A stretch of 5,740 bases of DNA from positions 1 through 5,740 of the forward strand of contig UNSP01000022.1 of assembly GCA_900556355.1 (NCBI GenBank). The letters run 5' to 3'. The notes beneath the pieces are model-generated. The model was not told where the DNA came from, did no database searches, and saw nothing but the letters and a program-made list of their open reading frames with translations. The position numbers and the translations under genes are program-made. Below are positions 1-5,197 of this stretch, in pieces (within the stretch, counting starts at the first letter, position 1; every line of letters begins with the position of its first letter). This stretch comes from Candidatus Saccharimonadota bacterium. GTDB lineage: Bacteria; Patescibacteriota; Saccharimonadia; Saccharimonadales; Saccharimonadaceae.

Positions 1-22
1 TCTATTCTATTATGTGTGACAT

Positions 23-31
23 TGATATAAT
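23..31 (+). promoter_or_regulatory. Extended -10 promoter of the DUF916-like gene
   Basis: TGATATAAT is a perfect -10 hexamer (TATAAT, 26-31) preceded by TG one base upstream, the extended -10 form. A start near position 38 would leave a leader of about 21 nt carrying the ribosome site. The -35 region at 3-8 (TATTCT) matches consensus poorly, which an extended -10 can tolerate. A second -10-like box, CATAAT at 35-40, is also possible. The window starts too close upstream to judge further. Confidence 0.5.
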
Positions 32-48
32 AAGCATAATAGGTTTTT

Positions 49-55
49 AAGGAGG
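49..55 (+). promoter_or_regulatory. Shine-Dalgarno site of the DUF916-like gene
   Basis: AAGGAGG lies directly upstream of the ATG at 59, with only three bases (GGT) between. The complementarity is strong but the spacing is shorter than the usual 5-9 nt. It still fixes the start, because the protein from this ATG opens with a clean signal peptide. Confidence 0.65.
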
Positions 56-58
56 GGT

Positions 59-1048
59 ATGAAGAATTTATTGTGGAGTAAAGTTATTGGAGTGGCGATG
101 ATTGCAGGACTGATTTTGCCTGTGTCGGTGTCTGCTAATGGTATTGGCGGTCGGCCAGCAAATCCTGATCCGGATAATCCCAGGACAAGCTCAATTTTCA
201 TCTATAATCTTTCTGGTGGCGCTTCGAAATCTGACCAATTGTATGTTCAAAACGGGTCTGATAAAGAAGAAACGATTGAAGTTTATTCGGTTGACGGTAC
301 GGTTACGACGACTGGTGATATGACTTGCAAAGAGAAGTCAGAGGACAAAGTTGGTGCGGGTAAGTGGGTTTCTGTCTCTAAAAAAGAAGTGACTCTTGGC
401 GCGAACGAGAACACGCTTGTTGATTTTACGGTAAATGTTCCAAGCAAAGCAGATGTTGGCGAGCATAATGCATGCATGGTTGTTCAGCGGAAGGTTAATC
501 AGGCGTCAAATAATGCTGGCGGCATTCAAGTTCAGACTCGTCAGGCTATCCGTATGGCGATAACCGTTCCTGGCGATATTCACCGTGATGTGACGATTGA
601 GAAGTTTAACATTAAGAATTCTAACAGTAGTCAATTGTATGAAATTGCCTTAAAAAATTCTGGCAATGTGTCGGCTGATGTTGACGTAAAGCTGGTCGTG
701 AAAGACCCGATGGGGAATGTTGTCTATAAAAACGGTGGCGTGAATGCAACGATTGCGAATGAAACACGGCAGTTTAATTATGATAGCAATCTGGCGCCGT
801 TTTGGGGCGGAAAATATAAGGTAGAGCTGTCGATTTCCTATAAAAAGAAGGCTGGCGAGTGGGGAATTACTCAGGACAAAAATGAGCTAATCACCAAAAC
901 CGCTGAGCCAAAAGAATTATTCTTCTGGCCATCAACTACAGCGCTAATGATGATTGGCGGTGGAATACTTTTGTTCATTATTTTGATAGTAATAATTGTC
1001 ATAAAATCAAAACGGAACAAAAAAACTGTTCAATTTAAAAAACGTTAA
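59..1048 (+). CDS. DUF916-like secreted protein with C-terminal membrane anchor
   Basis: This 329-residue protein is predicted to be exported and held in the membrane by its C-terminus. Residues 1-26 form a signal peptide (basic start, hydrophobic core, SVSA before a likely cut after Ala26). A beta-rich ectodomain follows. Its pattern of a short strand, an 'N-x-S-x-K-x-x-T-I-x-V' stretch (65-75), a 'V-T-L-G-A-N-E' segment near 111-117 and a 'V-N-V-P' turn near 125-128 resembles the DUF916 (WxL-interacting, peptidoglycan-binding) family. A second Ig-like segment spans about 175-265 (LKNSGNVSADVDVKL). Cys90 and Cys139 could form a disulfide outside the cell. Residues about 294-316 form one transmembrane helix followed by a very basic tail, giving type I topology. 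No WxL partner is visible here, so a surface or cell-wall adhesion role is inference. The gene is probably monocistronic or promoter-separated from the next gene 29 nt downstream. Confidence 0.9.
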   Translation: MKNLLWSKVIGVAMIAGLILPVSVSANGIGGRPANPDPDNPRTSSIFIYNLSGGASKSDQLYVQNGSDKEETIEVYSVDGTVTTTGDMTCKEKSEDKVGAGKWVSVSKKEVTLGANENTLVDFTVNVPSKADVGEHNACMVVQRKVNQASNNAGGIQVQTRQAIRMAITVPGDIHRDVTIEKFNIKNSNSSQLYEIALKNSGNVSADVDVKLVVKDPMGNVVYKNGGVNATIANETRQFNYDSNLAPFWGGKYKVELSISYKKKAGEWGITQDKNELITKTAEPKELFFWPSTTALMMIGGGILLFIILIVIIVIKSKRNKKTVQFKKR

Positions 1049-1062
1049 GTTTATAAAAAAAG

Positions 1063-1071
1063 TGATAGAAT
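1063..1071 (+). promoter_or_regulatory. Extended -10 promoter giving a leaderless transcript of the LiaF-like gene
   Basis: TGATAGAAT is an extended -10 (TG, one base, then TAGAAT, 5 of 6 to consensus). The hexamer ends at 1071 and the ATG begins at 1078, so the expected transcription start coincides with the A of the start codon. No purine-rich ribosome site precedes the ATG, which agrees with a leaderless mRNA. No convincing -35 box is seen. The site lies in the 29-nt gap after the upstream gene. Confidence 0.6.
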
Positions 1072-1077
1072 AGATGT

Positions 1078-1332
1078 ATGAAGAAAAGTTCTCTGATTAG
1101 AGCGTTTTTGAGCATTGTAATCGTGGCGCTCGGTGGGGTTTTACTGTTGAAGAATCTCGAAGTTATTAACATTAGCTGGGATATTTTCTGGGGTACGGTT
1201 TGGGCTGCAGGATTTGTATTGTCTGGGCTGGTGAATATATTCAATTATCGAAATAAAACGGCATGGATTTGGGGGGTTATTGCTGGTTGCGATTGGCATT
1301 CTGATTGGCTTAAATTCTTACGGAATAGTTGA
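1078..1332 (+). CDS. N-terminal fragment of the LiaF-like protein
   Basis: This frame gives 84 residues. Residues 1-66 are the genuine N-terminus: a basic start and two membrane helices (about 7-24 and 34-54) with the motif NISWDIFWG between them. After Gly66 (codon 1273-1275) the frame departs from the family. The last 18 residues (VIAGCDWHSDWLKFLRNS) include charged and polar residues where a third helix is expected, so they are almost certainly out-of-frame sequence. The start at 1078 is chosen from the leaderless promoter geometry. If translated as is, the product would be a two-helix stub without the sensor domain. Confidence 0.5.
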   Translation: MKKSSLIRAFLSIVIVALGGVLLLKNLEVINISWDIFWGTVWAAGFVLSGLVNIFNYRNKTAWIWGVIAGCDWHSDWLKFLRNS

Positions 1333-1765
1333 TGTTAGTATCTGGAAGGTATTCTGGCCTGTAGTTTTGATTGCTGCTGGTTTGGCAATGATGTTTAATA
1401 CTAGCCCTAAGGGTGTTAAGCGTTCTAAAAAGTTGGATAAAGACGGCGCAGGTAATGAGAAAATTGCTTGTTTTTGGGGCGAAGAAGATTCTGTAAAAGG
1501 TGATTATACTGGCGGTTCGGTAACGGCTATATTTGGCGGCGTAGATTTGGATTTGCGCCAGGCGAAGATTAAGGACGGTGCGGTCATTGACATCTTTACG
1601 TTTTGCGGCGGCGTCAGCCTCAGTTTGCCAGACGATGTGATTGTTAAGAACGAAGTGCGCGGATTTTTGGGCGGAACTGATGATAAAGCTCTACCTAAAG
1701 ATTCTGCCAAAAAGACTCTATATCTGAAGGGCGAGTGTATTTTAGGCGGTCTGGAAATTAAATAA
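1280..1765 (+). CDS. C-terminal fragment of the LiaF-like protein
   Basis: This frame gives 161 residues from a TTG. It begins inside the third membrane helix (LVAIGILIGL). It continues through the fourth helix (about 20-39, VSIWKVFWPVVLIAAGLAMMF), a basic linker (KGVKRSKKLDKDG) and the full LiaF-type C-terminal domain (about 60-161). The repeated Phe/Cys-Gly-Gly-Val turns (FGGVDLDL, CGGVSLSL) and the ending ECILGGLEIK are characteristic. The TTG is probably not a natural start, since it falls mid-helix. However, the G-run lies three bases upstream (TTA between) and could act as a weak ribosome site, allowing re-initiation. It overlaps the upstream fragment by 53 nt. Confidence 0.55.
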   Translation: MLVAIGILIGLNSYGIVDVSIWKVFWPVVLIAAGLAMMFNTSPKGVKRSKKLDKDGAGNEKIACFWGEEDSVKGDYTGGSVTAIFGGVDLDLRQAKIKDGAVIDIFTFCGGVSLSLPDDVIVKNEVRGFLGGTDDKALPKDSAKKTLYLKGECILGGLEIK

Positions 1766-1770
1766 AGTTC

Positions 1771-1799
1771 TTGGGATTTTGATGAAAACGCGCTACAAT
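1771..1799 (+). promoter_or_regulatory. Promoter of the ileS T-box leader
   Basis: TTGGGA (1771-1776, 4 of 6 to the -35 consensus) and TACAAT (1794-1799, 5 of 6 to the -10 consensus) are separated by exactly 17 bp. Transcription would start near 1806, about 260 nt ahead of the ileS ATG, leaving room for the T-box leader. It lies just after the LiaF-like stop codon. The -10 box sits inside an inverted repeat (1783-1817). Confidence 0.55.
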
Positions 1800-1817
1800 A
1801 ACAGTAGGGCGTTTTCA
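1783..1817 (+). terminator. Inverted repeat over the leader promoter; possible terminator of the LiaF-like gene
   Basis: TGAAAACGC (1783-1791) pairs perfectly with GCGTTTTCA (1809-1817). After a G/G mismatch, CTAC (1793-1796) pairs with GTAG (1804-1807) around a seven-base loop. The AAAA/TTTT flanks make it look like an intrinsic terminator for the preceding gene, although the T-run is only four long and within the stem. Because it is centred at 1800 on the proposed -10 box, it could instead be an operator. Read-through RNA would also fold it, whereas RNA starting near 1806 would not. Confidence 0.5.
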
Positions 1818-1937
1818 CGTATGTTGAATTGGCGTGAAATGAGCGGTTATCAGCCGTGAAGTCTGCGGGAAGAAATTGACATAAAGTCGAGATTAGAACC
1901 TGTCGTGAGCTTGCGTAAATAGCAAATAAAGAGCTGA

Positions 1938-2021
1938 AAGAATCACTTCTTTTGGAATCGAGATGGTACCGTCCGCATAAAACACCTGAGCGGATTCTCG
2001 AAGTCAAAAGAGGTGATTTTT
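1938..2021 (+). terminator. Alternative helix of the T-box: candidate attenuator or ribosome-site sequester
   Basis: AATCACTTCTTTT (1941-1953) pairs with AAAAGAGGTGATT (2006-2018) over 13 bp with one G-U pair, extendable to 16 bp (1938-1953 with 2006-2021). It is followed by or ends in five T (2017-2021), like an intrinsic terminator with a large loop. The 5' strand uses the loop and 3' strand of Stem III, so the two cannot coexist. The 3' strand contains GAGGTGAT, a strong ribosome site, which would be hidden. A second weaker option pairs AAAACACCT (1979-1987) with AGGTGATTTT (2011-2020, one bulge). Confidence 0.55.
2010..2017 (+). promoter_or_regulatory. Upstream ribosome site for a TTG start at 2024
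   Basis: GAGGTGAT closely matches the complement of the 16S rRNA 3' end and lies six bases before TTG at 2024. That TTG is in frame with ileS and would add 15 residues (MKIIVEGLKNKGGNI). The site is embedded in the 3' strand of the T-box switch helix, so its exposure may be tRNA-dependent. It could start a longer IleS, but I judge the ATG at 2069 to be the main start. Confidence 0.4.
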
Positions 2022-2053
2022 AATTGAAAATAATTGTCGAAGGTCTAAAAAAT

Positions 2054-2061
2054 AAAGGAGG
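2054..2061 (+). promoter_or_regulatory. Shine-Dalgarno site of ileS
   Basis: AAAGGAGG lies seven bases before ATG at 2069, close to ideal in sequence and spacing. It decides the ileS start in favour of this ATG. It lies outside the T-box switch helices, so control at this site would have to come from transcription termination rather than direct masking. Confidence 0.8.
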
Positions 2062-2068
2062 CAATATA

Positions 2069-4978
2069 ATGAAATTCAAACATGGAACACGTCGTCGAGC
2101 TGCGGAATATGAGAAAGATTGGGTGCAGCGATGGAAAGACGATGACACATTTAACAAGTCGATCGCGCAGCGTCCTGCTGATAATTCTTGGGTTTTTTAT
2201 GACGGTCCTCCATTTTTGACGGGAACGCCGCACCACGGACATTTGTTGGTTAGTACTGTGAAGGATACGATGGGACGATTTTACACGATGAAAGGTCAGC
2301 GAGTTGAGCGCCGTTGGGGTTGGGATTGTCATGGGCTGCCAGCAGAAGTTTACGTTGAAAAAACGCTAGGCATTTCTAATAAAAAAGAGATTGGCACGAA
2401 GATTAGCGTTTCGGATTACGTAAAGGAATGTCGAGCGGCTATGGTGCGAACTGGCACCGAATGGGAAGACACGATTGAGCGAATTGGTCGTTGGGTCGAG
2501 TTTAAGGGCGCTTATAAAACCATGGATAATAATTACATGGAATCTGTTTGGTGGGCGTTCAAGAGACTTTACGAAGAAGGTAAAATCTACGAAGGCGAAA
2601 AGATTTTGGTTTATTGTACGAAGGATGCGACGCCAATTTCTAAGAGTGAAGTGGCTATGGAAAATAGTTATCAAATAGACACCGACCCGAGTTTGTTCGT
2701 CTACTTTAAGCTGGAAGATGAAGATGAGTATTTGCTTGTATGGACGACGACGCCGTGGACTTTGCCAGCAAATATGGTTTTGGCGGTAAATCAGGATGTC
2801 GATTATTCTTTGGTGGCGTACGGCGATAAAAAGTTTTACGTTGCAAGTGATCGTGTTGAGAAAGTCATGACGGATGAAAAGCACCAGCCGCTGGAATATT
2901 CAATTGTTAAGACGATTAAAGGTTCCGAATTGGTGGGCAAGCGATTTGAGCCTTTGTTTGAAAATCGCGGGCCGGCTGCGCATAAGATTCTTCACGCTGA
3001 TTTTGTGACAACTGAGGACGGTACGGGAATTGTTCATATTGCGCCAGCTTACGGTGAGGATGATTATGAATTGTGCCGAAAAAATGACGTTCCAGTACTA
3101 TCGCTGGTTGACGGTGATGGGAATTACACAGAAGGTAGATGGCTGGGTCGCAATATTTGGGAAGCGAATAAAGAGATAGCGAAGACCTTACTGGAAGAGG
3201 GTCGGGCGCTGAAAATTGAATATATTCGCCACGAATATCCGCATTGTCATCGATGCGGCACGAAATTGATGTACCGTGCTCACCCAAGTTGGTTTATGGA
3301 TATTCAGAGTCAGAAAAAGGAAATGTTGGAGGCGAACGAGCAGACAAGCTGGACGCCAGATAACCTAAGGACTGGACGATTCCATAACATCATCGAGCAA
3401 GCACCAGATTGGAATTTGAGCCGCGATCGTTATTGGGCAACACCAATTCCAGTGTGGAAGGGCGTGAAAAATGATGGCACGGAAGTGGTGAAGGTGATTG
3501 GTAGCTTTGCGGAATTTGAAGAAGTCACGGGTCGCAAGTTGGACGATTATCATTTGCCACAAGTTATGGACGTTACGTTTGAGTGCGACGGCGCAGATAT
3601 GCATCATATTGGTAAGGTTTTGGACTGTTGGTTTGAGTCTGGCTCGATGTCGTTTGCTCAATTCCATTATCCATTTGAGAACAAGGAAAAGTTTGAAGCA
3701 AGTTTTCCGGCCGACTTTATCATTGAAGCGATTGACCAGACGCGCGGTTGGTTTTATAGCTTAACAGCGGTGAATGTGGCTTTGTTTGGTAAATCTCCGT
3801 GGAAGAATTTGATTTGTACTGGATTTATCAATGCCGCCGACGGTAAAAAAATGAGCAAGAAGTTAAAGAATTATACCGATCCGATGGAACTTATGAATAA
3901 GACTTCGGCCGACAGTTTCCGATTCTTGATGCTTTCAAGTCCACTAACAAATGGCGAAAACTTTGCCTTGGCGGATAAGGATGTGATGGATGTAGCGCGT
4001 AAGCTTGGTATGATCTGGAATATGTACGACTTCTTCACGATGTACGCTGAAGTTGACGGCTGGGAGTTTAATGGCGATTTGTCAGATCCGCTTCGTGATT
4101 TAACAAACCCGCTGGATATTTGGATTGTGTCGAGGTTACATCAATTGATAACAGAGGTCGAGCGAGGTCTTGATAGTTACAATCTTCAGGATGCGACCAA
4201 GCCGATCTTGCCATTCTTAGACGACGCAAGTAACTGGTATGTCAGACGTAGTCGCCGCCGCTTCTGGAAATCTGAAGATGACGGTGATAAAAATGACGCT
4301 TACCGCACGCTCCATTATGTTTTGGTGCGACTAAGTTATATGCTAGCGCCGTTTACGCCATTCTTAGCGGAAGAATTGTACCATAATTTGACGGGCGATA
4401 ACGAGTCGATTCATCTTAAAGATTGGTTGCCAGCTGGTGAAATAGATAATTCAATGCTACGCGACATGAATGCGTTGCGTACTGCGGTGAATGATGGCTT
4501 GTCGAAGCGCGCATCGGAGGGAATTAAGGTGCGTCAGCCGTTGGCGTCTGTGAAGCTTATCAATACTATTTCTCAGGATACACCAGCGGAAGTTGCGCAA
4601 TTCTTGATTGATATCGCTAAAGATGAATTAAACGTGAAATCGGTTGAAATTGTTACAGATTCAGAGTCTGATTCGGCGCAACCGAGCGTTGTTTATGACT
4701 TAACAATCACTCCTGAGCTAAAGCGCGAAGGCTTGATGCGTGAAATTGTTCGCCACGTCCAAAGCGCACGCAAGCAGGCTGGTCTGCAGATAGACGATCG
4801 AATTGTGCTGAGTATTTCCAGTGACGATTCTGAAATATCTCAAGCTATTGACGCTTTCGCCGATGTCATTAAATCTGAAACGCTCGCCGTGGAATTGAAT
4901 TCTGTGGTCAAAGAATCGGAAAAATATGACGCCAAAATCGATGGTAAATTGGTAGAAATTTCCCTGAAAAAAGCTTAA
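2069..4978 (+). CDS. ileS: Isoleucyl-tRNA synthetase, type 2 (eukaryote-like)
   Basis: This 969-residue class Ia enzyme charges tRNA-Ile with isoleucine in the cytoplasm. Numbering from ATG 2069, the HIGH-type motif is HHGH (55-58) after YDGPPFLTGTP. The CP1 editing domain has WTTTPWTLPAN (225-235) and GTGIVHIAPAYGEDDY (318-333), whose Asp residues serve hydrolysis of mischarged valine. A CxxC pair (Cys393, Cys396) precedes YRAHPSWF. DCWFESGS and the KMSKS-type loop KMSKK (594-598) complete the active site. The helical anticodon-binding domain begins near 683 (DIWIVSRL), followed by the C-terminal extension typical of type 2. KMSKK/KMSKR and HHGH/HYGH mark the eukaryote-like class, known to be less sensitive to mupirocin; resistance in this organism is inference. 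An in-frame TTG at 2024 would add 15 residues. Expression is expected to rise when tRNA-Ile is uncharged, through the upstream T-box. Length and motifs look intact. Confidence 0.97.
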   Translation: MKFKHGTRRRAAEYEKDWVQRWKDDDTFNKSIAQRPADNSWVFYDGPPFLTGTPHHGHLLVSTVKDTMGRFYTMKGQRVERRWGWDCHGLPAEVYVEKTLGISNKKEIGTKISVSDYVKECRAAMVRTGTEWEDTIERIGRWVEFKGAYKTMDNNYMESVWWAFKRLYEEGKIYEGEKILVYCTKDATPISKSEVAMENSYQIDTDPSLFVYFKLEDEDEYLLVWTTTPWTLPANMVLAVNQDVDYSLVAYGDKKFYVASDRVEKVMTDEKHQPLEYSIVKTIKGSELVGKRFEPLFENRGPAAHKILHADFVTTEDGTGIVHIAPAYGEDDYELCRKNDVPVLSLVDGDGNYTEGRWLGRNIWEANKEIAKTLLEEGRALKIEYIRHEYPHCHRCGTKLMYRAHPSWFMDIQSQKKEMLEANEQTSWTPDNLRTGRFHNIIEQAPDWNLSRDRYWATPIPVWKGVKNDGTEVVKVIGSFAEFEEVTGRKLDDYHLPQVMDVTFECDGADMHHIGKVLDCWFESGSMSFAQFHYPFENKEKFEASFPADFIIEAIDQTRGWFYSLTAVNVALFGKSPWKNLICTGFINAADGKKMSKKLKNYTDPMELMNKTSADSFRFLMLSSPLTNGENFALADKDVMDVARKLGMIWNMYDFFTMYAEVDGWEFNGDLSDPLRDLTNPLDIWIVSRLHQLITEVERGLDSYNLQDATKPILPFLDDASNWYVRRSRRRFWKSEDDGDKNDAYRTLHYVLVRLSYMLAPFTPFLAEELYHNLTGDNESIHLKDWLPAGEIDNSMLRDMNALRTAVNDGLSKRASEGIKVRQPLASVKLINTISQDTPAEVAQFLIDIAKDELNVKSVEIVTDSESDSAQPSVVYDLTITPELKREGLMREIVRHVQSARKQAGLQIDDRIVLSISSDDSEISQAIDAFADVIKSETLAVELNSVVKESEKYDAKIDGKLVEISLKKA

Positions 4979-4995
4979 AGGCTAGTAAGTGAAAT

Positions 4996-5030
4996 TAGAA
5001 TATCCTCCTCTTAGCGGGGAGGATATTCTA
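4996..5030 (+). terminator. Perfect 13-bp hairpin after ileS, probable terminator
   Basis: TAGAATATCCTCC (4996-5008) and GGAGGATATTCTA (5018-5030) form a perfect 13-bp stem with a nine-base loop, 18 nt after the ileS stop. The position fits an ileS terminator. A continuous T-run is missing: the sequence after the stem is TTGACTTTT, which instead starts a promoter. A Rho-independent role is therefore likely but not certain. Confidence 0.55.
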
Positions 5031-5059
5031 TTGACTTTTAATCGTACTTATGCTAATAT
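5031..5059 (+). promoter_or_regulatory. Outward-facing promoter after the ileS hairpin
   Basis: TTGACT (5031-5036, 5 of 6 to the -35 consensus) is followed after 17 bp by TAATAT (5054-5059, 4 of 6), with TGC directly before it as an extended -10. Transcription would begin near 5066 and run to the right, into a region with no convincing + strand gene and antisense to the gene at 5198-5617. It may be a promoter orphaned by an insertion or the start of an unrecognised RNA. Confidence 0.5.
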
Positions 5060-5075
5060 ATAGTTATTAATTGAT

Positions 5076-5140
5076 AAAAATAAAAAAGGACTATACTAAG
5101 TTATTTTAAAATTGCATAAAAACAAATTTCTATTGTCCTT
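5076..5140 (-). terminator. Possible terminator of the zinc-ribbon/TM2 gene
   Basis: On the minus strand AAGGAC (5140-5135) can pair with GTCCTT (5091-5086). Three more A-T pairs (ATA/TAT) follow across a mismatch, and the stem is followed by TTTTATTTTT (5085-5076). The T-rich tail and the position about 60 nt after the stop codon suit a terminator, but the loop is long (about 35-43 nt) and the stem short. Confidence 0.35.
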
Positions 5141-5197
5141 ACGCTATACCAAAAAACTAGTATACCCCTTTTATTTCAAAATATTACAATCCCACTT

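Larger units (their letters stand above)
1078..1765 (+). pseudogene. LiaF-like membrane protein gene interrupted by a +1 frameshift
   Basis: Two overlapping open frames (1078-1332 and 1280-1765) together encode one recognisable protein. The break falls at a run of six G (1271-1276). Reading five G instead joins them into 228 residues: ...AWIWG-LLLVAIGILIG..., an uninterrupted hydrophobic helix. The joined protein has four membrane helices arranged as two similar units. Each has an 'I/V-D/N-x-S-x-W-x-x-F-W' signature between its helices, as in LiaI/LiaF-type transmembrane domains (DUF5668). A soluble C-terminal beta domain follows (AIFGGVDLDLRQA..., FCGGVSLSLP...), typical of the LiaF C-terminus. 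In Firmicutes LiaF restrains the LiaS envelope-stress kinase; no liaS/liaR is seen here, so only the family is claimed. The lesion may be a true mutation, phase variation, slippage-based expression or a sequence error. Confidence 0.75.
1807..2021 (+). promoter_or_regulatory. T-box riboswitch leader of ileS (tRNA-Ile sensing)
   Basis: The 3' part is a textbook T-box antiterminator. Helix A1 is TCGAGA (1958-1963) with TCTCGA (1996-2001). The seven-base bulge TGGTACC is at 1964-1970. Helix A2 is GTCCGC (1971-1976) with GCGGAT (1990-1995), and no base separates the two 3' strands. The bulge TGGT would pair with the ACCA end of an uncharged tRNA whose discriminator is A, as in tRNA-Ile. Stem III is CTGAAAGAA (1934-1942) with TTCTTTTGG (1947-1955) around TCAC. 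Upstream (1807-1930) must hold Stem I and the specifier, but I could not fold it uniquely. ATC at 1849-1851 (GGTTATCAGCC) is the candidate I prefer, and other Ile codons occur. The gene downstream is ileS, which fits. Output may be termination or ribosome-site masking. Confidence 0.85.

Noticed and set aside
1015..1031. GAACA/TGTTC hairpin near the end of the DUF916-like gene as its terminator
   Set aside because: Only five pairs, lies within the coding region before the stop, and has no T-run after it.
1849..1851. ATC as a proven specifier codon of the T-box
   Set aside because: It is preferred but not proven: Ile codons also occur at 1828-1830, 1875-1877, 1881-1883 and 1892-1894, and no single Stem I fold was clearly best by eye.
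1504..2007. A 167-residue minus-strand open frame across the LiaF-like C-terminus and the T-box
   Set aside because: It is antisense to a recognisable domain and a structured RNA leader, and has no family resemblance.
2366..2884. Long open frames opposite and inside ileS (also 2045-2332, 2475-2678, 2916-3287, 3365-3667, 3498-3764)
   Set aside because: They are shadow frames of ileS; they show no domains, and no start with a ribosome site was apparent.
5091..5170. CTATAC-type repeats (5091-5096, 5144-5149) and GTATAC near 5160 as attachment-site or element ends
   Set aside because: The matches are only 6-9 bases in AT-rich sequence, with no partner at a right-hand boundary inside the window.
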